Shown piece after piece: positions 37,124 to 48,626 of a stretch of DNA of 64,000 bases. Source of the DNA: Crambe crambe (Eukaryota > Porifera > Demospongiae > Poecilosclerida > Crambeidae); contig OZ004583.1 of the NCBI GenBank assembly GCA_963924555.1, positions 4,187,501 to 4,251,500 of the forward strand, in the 5' to 3' direction. Made by a program: the position numbers and the translations under genes. The notes under the pieces were generated by a model that ran no database searches, was not told where the DNA came from, and saw only the letters and a list, made by a program, of their open reading frames with translations. Within the stretch, counting starts at the first letter, position 1. Every line of letters begins with the position of its first letter.

Positions 37124-37391
37124 AAAAAGCATTACTTCTCACCAACCACCAAGCTTCACTGGCTGATTTTTGGTTTGTAGCTTTCTAGCACCACTCCCTA
37201 AAATTTTACAGAAGGGTACCGGGTTTGTTGATATCTATTTTACTTCTTGATTTAGCCCAGGAACTTAAAATACTCACTTTTGGGAAGTCAAAAAGTAAAG
37301 TAGATACCAACAAATCCTTCTGTAAGAGGGTTACTTATAAGTTTTAGGCTAGCCACTTAATTCCAGTGGTCAGTGAGAAATAATGCTTTTT
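37124..37391. repeat. ~270-bp palindromic element
   Basis: The left arm AAAAAGCATTACTTCTCACC pairs with the right arm ending ggtcagtgagaaataatgct plus ttt. Pairing continues inward (ttacagaagg, ttgttgatatctattttact, gttcctgggct), so most of the element can fold into one hairpin. Confidence 0.8.
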
Positions 37392-39681
37392 ATCTCTAAA
37401 GAGCAAAAAAGACTCATATCACCTGTAAGAATTAACTCATTTTTAGTGTGTATATACTATCTTATAACTGTACAATTTGAAGTCCATAACTATAGTAATT
37501 TTGGAGTTATTAATATTTAATATTGTTAGCACATGCTATGTGCCACCACCCTTAGCCTTAAGCTATAATTTATAGTGATGTACATAGCTAATTATTAAGA
37601 GATATCAGCAATGCTCTGGCACTGCAAACCTCTCTGTTAATCATGTACTAATTTTTCACTGAGGCAAGTGCCTTAGTTGTCTCAATGGTAGCTACTCCTC
37701 TGGGTTCCTGTTGTACTTGCAGTGATTGTATTTTTTCCCCCTTCTTTTTGTCTATAGCAGTGTGAGACTTGTACTCTGGTATTAGGTACTTGGATATTAT
37801 CATGCTGCAGCTGCTGTAAGTGTTCTTGTTCAATATCTTTACTGGGTCATTGTTGGGTCAGCGAATCCAAAGATACAGTGCAGTGAAAACAAGTGATACT
37901 TTCTCTCCCATTTGTAGTGTGGAACTTATTCAACATCAACTCTTAATGTCACCCACCAGTCCTTTGAGATCAGAAGTCATGCCTAACTTGTACCATGCGA
38001 TCACCCAGTGTTCGTGTGTGACCAGTAGATCCTAATATAGCTTATGTGTACTTGAGAAATCAATAGGTAGTGGACCTAGCATACAATAAAGACCATCTGA
38101 GGGCCAGCCTCACGGTATGAAGTGTGCATACCCTGAATACAGGGGTGGCTTCATTTCAGGGATCCTGATTAGAAGGTATATTTCATGCAATATTTATACA
38201 CGTATGCAAGGAATAATTGCCAGTTAAAAATAGGAGCCCCATAGCAAGTTTGCTGGCTGTACTCTAACCACCACTATCATCTGCAACAAGATCAGACTTT
38301 TTCTTTCAGAAACGAGAAGCTAATTGCTGCTGATACTTAATTGCCAATTATGTACCAGAAGAGTCCGGTTTGCTCTCTCCACTAAAGTGACCACCAACTC
38401 TAAAACCACTTACAAATGCATTTCTTTTTTTGTTGGTTTTATTACCTGAAGAGGAAGACAAAGTGGAGAGAAGATATTGTTTAGACAAGCTGACTAGTGG
38501 TGATCCAAGCTCGACATGGTCTTGGCACTCAAGCCACACTTGGTTTTCCTAAAGGTCTGCTGAGGATGGTTCCACTCATCTAGAGATTACCCCCCTGCAT
38601 AACATCATCTGGTAAGGCCCTATAAGTTGTGAGACTGCATCATCTCTGTCTTGCTATATTCTATTTGAGCTTTCTGTGTGTGATAACCAACCCTCAGCTA
38701 GCCAGTTTGATAACAGTCATAACTGATGTTTTATTTTTCAACTTTAGTTTCAGCTGTGTGTGTGTGTGTGATGTACCAGATGGCTCCCAGAGGAGAAACC
38801 GGAGAGTTTCAGATTCTTTTTGGAGACAAAAATATAACTGTTTACAGCCGTTGAGGGCTCTAGGGGGTCCTTGGCAACAGTTTTGGGCTTATGGAGGCAT
38901 CCTGAGGCCAGCCCCGAGGTTTTTGGGCTCCAGGTCATCCCAGAGATTTTGGGCCAGCCCTGGAACTCTCAGGACAACATTAGCTGGGACATAAATTTCC
39001 AGCCCTAGGAGTGAAAGAGACATAAAATTGGCCCTAGAGAATAGCCCTAGCCCTACACAGGCATCACAAAGATAAATTTTTTATGTAGTGACATAATATG
39101 CACAGTATGGGAGCGATTGTAGTGACTGTCTCCAGACATACACATCTAATCGTGGGCAAGCAAAATTCTACCAGGGATGGGGGTGGCAAGGGTAAAGTTA
39201 TGTTAGGGTCTTTGCTTCTTCAACCAGCAAGGTGCTTCACTACTGCTTGCATCTCCTCAATTAGTAGCACTCGGAATGCATCCAAAACCTGAAATGCACT
39301 AAGCGCTGAGATTAATCCACAGGTGTGATCCTCATCGAATTCAACACAATTGAGGAATATCTATTACAGCACAATCCACAATCAGAGTTGGATGGCATTT
39401 AATTTATCTCACTTACCTATAAGCATCGGGGTGTGGTGATTTAATTTCTGTGGTCTGAGTGCAGCCTTCTATGGAACGTCTGTGTTTTCCCAGTCTCAGC
39501 CACCTTTTTTTGGTCCCTGGTCTCTGGTTTATCAAGTGTGGTGGGAGCTTGTTTTATCTGAATACACATATATAACATTGTGTAACATTGTTAGCTAAAG
39601 GTACGTAAAGGTCAGATAGTTTTTTATGGGGCGATATTTTGCTGCAAACGTCATGTAGATCTGTTCCATGTTACCCCACCC
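37392..39681. other. Intergenic, nothing recognised
   Basis: No supported gene. A short (GT)n run lies at 38756-38770. The short ORFs here have no recognisable motifs. Confidence 0.5.
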
Positions 39682-42600
39682 TAGTCTCGTGAGCCAGACT
39701 CAATTCTTTCCTTTTTTCTTGGGGGCGGGAGAAAGAAAGAGTCTGGCCAAACTGCACTGGACATTTATTGTACAGAGGTTTTCAGATGCACGTGCGATAA
39801 ATTCAAGCGAGCAAATATAAATGCAATGGTCTTAATTTTAGTGAGCATTAATTTAATTCTGCATTGGTGGCAAATTTTGTGCCAACCAAGAAAATCTTTG
39901 TATAATGCCACAAAAATCGTGGCAAAAACACAGTGGGAATTTTAAACGTCACTTCACGTTATGTATGACATAACATGAAGTCGCAACACCCATGCCATTC
40001 CTAAGATGCTGAGTCGGCACAAATGAAACTTGGTCCAATCATAGATACGGAACAGGATTGGAAACTGCCTATGTTATATGATGTCACGTCCATTAAACTT
40101 ATACATTTCGTGCGTGCTATCCGTGCTGTAACTGCTCAATTGTCATAATACATAGGTACAAACTTTGTGGGGCTAGAGCTACAAGTGCAATCGCTTTTGC
40201 AATATTCTTTGATAGAAATTAAATTTCCTACTGGAATAGACTGAAATAGAGTATAATAACTGTTTTTAGTGTAGAATATGTAGCCAAAGAGTTTACAGGC
40301 TTAGTAATTTGCGGGCTCACAACAGACTCGCATAAAACAGGACTCACAAACTTCGAAGTCAAGTGTTAGGTATCTTTTAGTAGTTTGCCTATTGGATAGT
40401 ATGTGTTATATTGATTCATAGCTGTTAGTTTTCTTTTTAATACAGTGTTAAATCTTGGGGTTAAAATAATCATTACATTTAATCTTATTATTAGCATGGG
40501 TAAAAGGAATTGATGCACGGAAGAACTATAAAAGAAAGAAGCATGCCAGGGCTAGAGTGATTCCACAATCACAACACGACACTGATGCATTAATAAATGT
40601 TCCAGGTACCGTGTGGCTTGCCATGACACTAGTTTTTTCCTCCAACCATTCGGCACAGCAAACGTGAATTGATCACTTTGGATGAGGTAGTTGATGCCTG
40701 CAGTGCGAGGAATACAGAGTCAACAATTGTGATAACCACACACTAATAGCATGCATGGGCATATTCCCTACTATGATGCATCTGCTATGTTATAGGAAAC
40801 TCTTAGAGCAATTGCAAGCTGTCATCAGTACGACTCCACCTAGCCACACAAATTATAGGTACCATAATAACTACACCAGAAAAGCTGTCAAGACTCCATG
40901 ATACCAAGGTGTGTTATCTTTAATTCAGTCTCAATACTATAGACTTCTAATTTAGATGCAGATTAGACCACTTCAAACAAAATTATCTGAAGTCATATCT
41001 AGTCATGGGGTATCTCTTGATGAGGAGGAAATGTCTGACTTTCGTCAGATAGTGAAAGACGATGAAAAGGTGAAGCAAGAGTACAATTTTCTGGGAACAA
41101 CAGAAAGAAGCTGCCAAAAGATCAGGTTGTGGAATGCGCTGGCACCCTACCATGATCAGGTTTAATCATCACCTACAATCTCAAAGAACCCTCTGTGACT
41201 ACACCAACCGTGTGAAAGCTTCTAAAGGCCTTTCAGTTGAGGTGGACCATCAACTTATGCAAGCCACAAGGTTGACAACTTGTCATGGCCTGCAAAAATT
41301 AGTTGTTCTCCTTGCATGTGAGAGAAGAATTGGTGCACACTGGAAAAATGATAGGGTTTGTCAATCTTGGTAAAGTGAGCAACCACCTGCCTAACGAGAT
41401 GCTGCCAGGAAATGTAGTGCCCATCCGTACCCATAGCTTTTGCCTTCAAGGCCACCAGGAAGAGGACAGGTTTTGGCTAAGTCCATGATGGTGATGATGG
41501 TGAGAGGCCATTATGATATGGATATGCCCAGTTCCATGCGAGAAAATCACAGGTTCTCTCCTTTTCCATCCATTTTGGCAAGCAGTCCATCGACTCTAAA
41601 GAATGGGATTGAAGGTAAAAGTAGTAGGAACTCAGATATCATATTTGCTAGCTACTCGTTATAGGTGTTAGGGGCAACATTGATGGTGCTTCAGTTAACA
41701 TACGTCTAGTGAAGCTTCATGACACCTCTAGTGAGAACCTACACAAGGTCCACAACATTCATGCACGTGATAAACGAGACCTGTTTTATTTTCTCGGATC
41801 CACCTCATCTCATCAAAACAACTAGGAATCGTTGGGCCTCCAAATACAGAAGACTCTGGGTACATAATCAGTAGAATTATTAGTGGTATGATTGTAATAC
41901 ACAGAAAGATGGGCAATACATTTCCTGGCAGCATCTCGTGAATTTGTATGAAAGCGATAAAGGCAAGGCATCTGGCTTTTCTTTGGTGCCAAAGCTGAAG
42001 TTCGAGCACAATGCACATAGATCTTGCTGCACAGGTTAGGATATAGTGATGTTAAAATTTGAAATTATGTTAATTGTAGGTGTTGAGTGAAAGTGTAAGT
42101 GATGCACTGATGCTCACCAGAGAGAAAGGGACAATTGAGATGTATCAATTTTCAACCAATTTTTTGACCTCCTGAATGTCGGAGAATTTTACTTTTGGAA
42201 CAAGGAAGAGAAAACCCTTTCAGCATCCATATAGACAAGTTGATGTTAGATTGCATGTAAGAAAATGAAAAAGTATACAGTTACATGCTACTGCATGTAG
42301 TGGCTACGTTGATAACTGGGAAGCAAGTGTCAATGCCCTCACACATTTGGAGAAGTCTGAGCATTAAGTTATTGATCTGAGGATGACAGGTAAAATATGC
42401 AAGCCAATCATACATATATTATGTTTAATGTGCACAGCTAAATTTTTCTGTGGACTGGTGAGGCAGATCTCCCTACCGGAGTTGAAAGGGCCTTCCTACA
42501 GCCAAGATCCCTCAGAAAATTTCTTTGGAGGGGGTCCATGTTCTGGAGTATTATCAAAACACACAGGCACTTCGTGTAGTTAATTCGCTATGTAGAGGTC

Positions 42601-43519
42601 TTGTGAAAGGAAATTGCTGTGGAACCAGAACAGAAGAGGCTGTGGATGATGATACATCCACACATCATCTCATAGTCAGTTATTATTTATAGCAAGTTAG
42701 CTATATAGCTACCACCAGATTGATTCTTCTCAGTCTTGGTACTAGTAATATTTATTTCCCAAGTCCTTTGGACTTGTGCATACTCTTCATGTGCTCCTTT
42801 TTGTATTATTCCATAAAACTACTAACATAAGAAAAGAGTCTAGTCTTCCTCTCCAGCCAGCTATAGATGCCTGTTCTTACGCAGAGAATTTATCACCGAC
42901 AAAATGATGGAAGCTCTAATCAAGTGTCATTATACAGTGGAGCAGTCGTTCCTGTAACACCATTGGACTATAAAGAAATGAATGCCCTGCAGTACATGAC
43001 AAAGAAAAGGTCATCACATCCACACAAAAAAAGAGATGATGCTTTGTTAAGAAATGGAAAGATACTGGTGAGATTTTATATAACAGCAATTAATTTTAAT
43101 GATGAAGGAAGTGCTCTCCCTTCAGATGAGTGGTAGACAGAGGAGGCATGTCAGTGACTCTGTGTTTATGCTGTTTCTCTCAGTGGAAATGGAGATTCAA
43201 ATTGTTCTCAATACCAAGAAAGCAAGTGAAACTACTGGTATAAAAAGGATGAAACTCCAGAAAATTTACAAAAATGAAGATATTGTGGCAAACTGGGTTG
43301 AGAAAGAAGCAGATGCATTGCTGTGTATGATGATTGAACAGTGGGTAAGTCTCTTTGGCAGAACTCGAAGAAGCCATTCAGTAACTATGCATTCATATCT
43401 CGCACCAAAATTTCTTGGCAAACACGGATAGCACGCACATGGTAGTATTAAGTTTCCAATCCTAATATCTATGGTCCAATGCAGTTTGGCCATTAGAATG
43501 AGTCTGGCCTGCGAGACTA
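39682..43519 (+). mobile_element. Degraded P-like (THAP9-type) DNA transposon, 3.84 kb
   Basis: The left end TAGTCTCGTGAGCCAGACTC matches the inverted right end TAGTCTCGCAGGCCAGACTC. The element is flanked by accccaccc (left) and accccgccc (right), an apparent 9-bp target duplication with one mismatch. Subterminal blocks are also inverted: GTGCGTGCTATCCGTG at 40110-40125 and its complement at 43424-43439. A broken transposase lies inside (separate entry). 42860-43420 is ORF-like sequence of unknown nature. Confidence 0.8.
40490..42670 (+). pseudogene. P-element/THAP9-like transposase relic
   Basis: Fragments of the RNase-H-like P-element transposase appear in order but in different frames. 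They are a LGTTERSCQK region at 41085, MRWHPTMIRF at 41134, SQRTLCDYTNRVKASKGL at 41175, IGFVNLGKV near 41355, a MVMMVRG strand near 41490, a DGASVNIRLVKLHD block near 41680, DKRDLFYF near 41770, and VVNSLCRGLVKGNCCGTRT near 42575. Frameshifts, stops and missing blocks rule out an active enzyme. The family assignment rests on remembered motif order. Confidence 0.7.
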
Positions 43520-43950
43520 ACCCCGCCCTACCATTCTGTAATCATACTGTATCATTCCGTACCATTTTAACAGTACATGCTCACCTCAAAGATAGTGAAC
43601 AGCCATGTTTTTAGCAATAATTTATATTAGGAGCACACCATTTGGCGTGTAAGGTAGATTGGGGTAACTTTGGACACTCTTACTACAAAGATAGAGCAAC
43701 TTTTGAGCTAAAGATGATGGGCGTGGCTTATTAATTAATATTGGCTACAATCTGCCCATGTGTAGTATGCAGAAATCCCTTTCAGGATAATTTGGGACAC
43801 CGCATGTCCATGCAATTTTGACGAAGCTTAAACAGTGCACTATGCATGTTTTGCCACTTTAAAAAAATAACAACAGAGATCATTATTATCTCAGTTAATA
43901 GAATATTGATAAATCAGTTAAGTTTGAAGTTAGTTTATCAAGTTTTTCTT

Positions 43951-44156
43951 GAAAATAAGCAATGTTTAGGGTAACCAAAGCACTCTAGACTGGCTTTAGA
44001 GACAAAGCTTTATGTGAAGATTGAACCAGCATTATAAGAGCAAGACAAACTTGTTCTTGTGGTCTTGAAAATCAGCAATGTTTTGGGTAACCAAAGCACT
44101 CTAGACTGGCTTTGGAGACAAAGTTTTATGTGAAGATTGAACCAGCATTATAAGAG
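43951..44156. repeat. Tandem duplication, ~90-bp unit, two copies
   Basis: 43951-44038 and 44066-44156 share gtaaccaaagcactctagac, tggcttt.gagacaaag and tgaagattgaaccagcatta. 43520-44640 otherwise holds no gene. At 44229, ttaagggtggccgcacactc resembles an end of the TTAA element at 52233. Confidence 0.85.
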
Positions 44157-44639
44157 CCCGGCTCTGGAGAGGTAAAGCAGAAGTAGTTGTTTTAAATTCC
44201 AGGTTAAAGCCCATTAGCTTTTTGTAAAGCCTTAAGGGTGGCCGCACACTCACCCATGCATGGTTGGTAGGGAAAACTATCTTGAAAACTACTTACAGTA
44301 GGAACTTCAAACAAGCACAGGCGTGTGGAGCACTACAGAACTACTACACCTACCAAAGTTGAAGGAAGGCAGACAATTTTTAAGGAAGATAGATATGAGC
44401 AATCTCATCCTTGACCTAAACGACATTATACACTAAAGTTCTATGGCCAATTTTTGTTCTACAGGCTCCTAAGCTAGCTGCTATTAAAATTATGTTTAGC
44501 TTTTGTTCATTTACAATCTACCCACTATATAGCACCCTGTTCTAGGCTGTATATGCATAAAAGCAAAATGTAATTTTTTTCACCTTACCTGACCCCAGTT
44601 CCATGTAACATAAGAGCCCAGTCACCTAACCATGGAAGG

Positions 44640-46960
44640 ATGAGTGATGACCTTCTCCATGATGAGAACATCAGGTAAAGCCCTGTGAGCTCCTGTAATA
44701 TAGTAATAGTCATAAATCAACTATGATCTAGTTGTGTATATCAAGGTATACCATCTATCTCAATGTGTTTATGTAGCTTTTCCATTCCCAAAGTTGTTCC
44801 ATGAAGAGTCTTGTCCCCATCCTAATAAAAGATTGATCAAATATAAGTTTTCTACGTGGCATACATGAAATACCTTCTGTAGGACTGGCAACATATCACT
44901 GATGGATATTAGACTTTGACCTGAGGACGTCTTTCCACTTCATCAAAAAGGATGAGAAAATCAAACGTGAAGCCATTGTGAGCTACTAGGACAGGATAGT
45001 GGCGTATGTGTGTGACATCACTGACATGTGAGGTGGTGGTAGCAAGCCAATTGAGGAATCCAGAGCATGGAGGTGGTGATACCTGTGACCTTGGTAACTT
45101 TGAATGAAATTAATAATAATTATATAATTATTATTAGTGCAGTACTGACTGCTGGGATTTGTCTTGACATCTTCACCAGACTGGAGAAGGTGGAGTTACT
45201 CAGTGGTACAGGAGAAGCAACAACTTTGGCGGCTATATCAGTGATGTGATCGTTGTAGATGCTGAACCCTGTTGTCTCACAGTCATAGAAGATCAGAAAA
45301 GGTTGTGCATTGTCACTGCTATCCTCCTCATCTGACTGATCGACTTCAGGAACACATTATAGGATCAAGGTCAGCTGATGTAGGTGCCTCTGTTGTACTC
45401 TCTGAATCTCCCTGGCCAGTCCTAACATACTCCCCAACTACACATCCCATCCCATGCATTGTTGCCATGTACACCTTCTCCTGCTCATAGTGTGCCTTTT
45501 TCACCCTCTTTTGCAGGTTCCTACGAGATGTATCCATTTTACTACCAAATCTAGAAATCGGCATTTACCTCTTGTGGAGATTTCAACTGAAGCTGCTGGC
45601 CGGTCCCCACCCATCAGGTCCATACTGGACCCAGGTTCTATTAAAAAGAGTGTAAGTCACTGTTATACTATTTCTATGTGGTACCTTGTGACAGATGGCC
45701 ATATCTGTCCTGCAGACATAGTGCTGATGACTCAAATCTGTGCGTTTGCCCCTGTACACAAGTGCCAAAACATGAAAACCTTCCACTGTGTTAGTGGTCA
45801 GCCTCCCATGGTCTGAAATGTAATCCAGCCATGTCTTTCAGGAGGATTTTGAAGGCATCTGTCTGGGCCTTGCATGTGAATACCACTTCACTACTGTATG
45901 GATGCCCATCCCTATTGAACTGAAGGAGAATTGGGGCTCATTCATTAGAAACATGAAGAAACTTGTACCTTATCATGGGGATGTGTGGACATCAAGGCAA
46001 TAATGTGAAAATTCAGGACTGCTTCAGAGAATGACTTCAGAGGATCATCAGACCCTTGCACCTTCTTCGAAGAAATCAAATTACTGAGAGCTGCCTTGCA
46101 GTGCTTCAGAAGTCCTTCTGTCATCCACTTGCAATGGAAACCATTAGCTCTGCACTGAAGTGGAAAGAATAAGTTTAAAAAACTGTGCTGTTATATATAT
46201 TAAACAACCTTACTTCACATTTGCTCCTCTTTATCCTCTCCAGATCTTTGTGCATATTCTTTGCACAGTGGTTGGAGCAATATGTGATCATTCCCTCTGG
46301 AAAGTGCTGGCAAAAAATCGCATTTGTCGATGAGTCCTTGTTTGTGATGGTTTCCTTGATTATGAATCCTGCATCTTTCACCTTTCATTTGATGGATTCT
46401 AACTGACTCGGGGCCACTATTCCAACAATGCTTCAGCCACTATCCATGATTTCTCCACTGGTGACATAGCATGGTTTACCAACCGCACCAAAAGAAGTCC
46501 AGGGCACAACTGGGCGGGTATCTCTGGCGGAGCGGAGGGTGACATGTTTGACGTCATCCTTGGATGCAACCCATTTCTTCTTGTCACCCCTCTGCACTAT
46601 TCATTGCTGTACCTGACTACAAGACCACTCCGCCAACTGAGTGATATGTTCCTCGAGCTTTACCATGATTCGCATCCACTGTGTATGTGAACAAGGTGGG
46701 AGTCCCAATAATCCGGCTAGTCTGACATACTCTACATGCAGATGACCGGTGGTGAGAAATGACAGCACAGGATAGTACTGTTTCCACGAACAAGTGGAGC
46801 CATGAATGTGGAGAGTTTCGTAACACTGAAACCCAATGCTGCTGTTTGATATGTATTCCAAGAGGGTAGTAACATTGGACCCCATCCCAACTTCTTCTGC
46901 CATTTGTACTAGCTGCTCTATTTGTCAGCTGATCGGATGAGATTAGGATGCATCATTGTT
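44640..46960 (-). pseudogene. Relic with DEDDh exonuclease domain, probably mobile-element derived
   Basis: On the minus strand, a Cys/His-containing block (46381-46175: SSTNAIFCQHFPEGMITYCS, NHCAKNMHKDLERI) follows a Met-starting region (46903-46601). Nearer the 3' end is a DEDDh 3'-5' exonuclease signature: LIFYDCETTGFSIYND (motif I, D-E-T) at about 45300-45240, VTKVTGITTSML at about 45085, and a HYPVLVAHNGFTFDFL block (motif II) at about 45000. The frame is broken by stops and shifts in between. Upstream, 46960-47110 repeats gactcggaagctggattgag. The coupling of a transposase-like part with an exonuclease is inferred. Confidence 0.55.
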
Positions 46961-47552
46961 GAGAGTTGGAATGTCGAGGGAAGATGGATCGTCGAGAGAC
47001 TTGGAAGCTGGATTGAGGGACTCTGAAGCTGGATCATTGAGGGACTCGGAAGCTGGATTGAGGAACTCGGAAACTGGATGGTGGAGGGTCAAGGAAATCC
47101 ATGGATTCAGAAACTGGCAATCCTTCTGGGGGGGGGAGGAAACTGATTGTTGAGGGATGGTGGAACTGGAGGGTCTGATTCTACAAGATCTTGCTCATTC
47201 ACATAGTCTGCAACAATGTTGTACCTCTCCTGGCATTCCTGCGGCAGCTGTATAGAACCATGCCGTTCCGCGCGCGCGGTCGGTGTTTGATATGATAGGT
47301 ACGGATCTTTATAATTAAAAACTTAAATAGCTGAAGAGACAGAAGAAACACAATGGAACGACTGATACCAACTCGAAGTTGAAAAGCTAGAAATGATAAC
47401 TTCTTTTAATGGAAGGTAAGCTTAAGCTTAGCCTATGAAAGTAAGGTTGAATATTAAACTATGGATACGGGGACTATTAAACTAGATGTTAATTATTATA
47501 TTGCATGGAAACTTGAGTGACGTTGTGGTATAGTGAATAATGTCCCCTGAGA

Positions 47553-47722
47553 CTAAAGCCGTGTTTACACGCGCCCAACCCAGGTTGAGATTGAATCCGG
47601 ATTCCAACCCACCTAATTGATGTGGGTTGAGCTACCTGGATTGGAATCCGGATTGGCACCATTCCCACGCAAAGTGAATCTGGGTCGAATCCGGGTTGAA
47701 ACCCCTGTGTAAACGGGGCTTA
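47553..47722. repeat. GTGTTTACAC-ended palindromic MITE
   Basis: About 170 bp. The left end taaagccgtgtttacacg faces the right end tgtgtaaacggggctta. Internal arms aatccggattcc, acccacctaattgatgtggg and gaatccggattgg also pair. Confidence 0.85.
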
Positions 47723-48626
47723 AGTTGTTGTACCCTGGACAAAATACCCTGGGAAAATCGTCCACCTAGGACACATCACCCCTCCCCCCAGTGAAAAAAA
47801 CCCCCACTTTTAGTGAGAAGAATATTATCAAGAACATACATGATGGGCTAGCTAGCTAAAATCATACAACAAATACTACAAACATGATAGAGCCAAACAG
47901 ATATTTGAAAACCATTCTTGTAAATAACTTTGTCTGGCATATTATTATACATGTACATGTACCACTTTCTGGAGTTAGCATTGCTGCAGTTAAGCACCCT
48001 TGATTTCAGGCGTGCTGCAGTTGTAGTACATTTCAAAGTCATCAAAGAATCACGAGTATAATTTTTTAAAATAACACATGTAGCCAGTAGCTTATTCCTA
48101 CCTTCAGATTTAGAGTAAAGCATACTGCTTGCCAAGTGTCATTCCCAGACCAATCATTTGCCTTTTATTATAACATTGGCCATGGTTTCGTGTAGATTCT
48201 CACATAGCCAGAGCCCTTTTTCCAGGGTTCTGGCTATCCGAGACTAGGTGGCACATGGGATACTATGGATTTGAAAGTACCAGAACATCAGATAGATCAG
48301 ATATTATTTATTCACTTACCCCAACTAAGATATGGACTGTGGCATGGTGCTTACACATAATGGAATGGAGTGGGTAGGGTCATAAATACATAAACATTAA
48401 TCATACCTAGCAAAATGATCAATGATTCCCCCTGTCCCATAATTGGGACACATACCTTAGTCCCAGTATCCCTTTGATCTGATTGCTGCCTGGCTACAAT
48501 GTTCTGTGTTTTTACTCGAGCAATACTTGTCCAGCAAGCTGTTTAAGCAAGGCATTCTGCAAGCCTTCAAAGTCTTTTGGTCCACCCATTTATTATCTGT
48601 TGTGTTTTGGTGATTTATTAGAGTAT
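47723..48626. other. Upstream of KLHL18; nothing coding recognised
   Basis: One small hairpin (agccagagccc ... gggttctggct, 48207-48235). The KLHL18 promoter and 5' UTR should lie in the last few hundred bases. Confidence 0.5.

Noticed and set aside
42867..43136. 89-codon ORF as an independent gene
   Set aside because: It lies inside the transposon borders and has no recognised domain; more likely element sequence.
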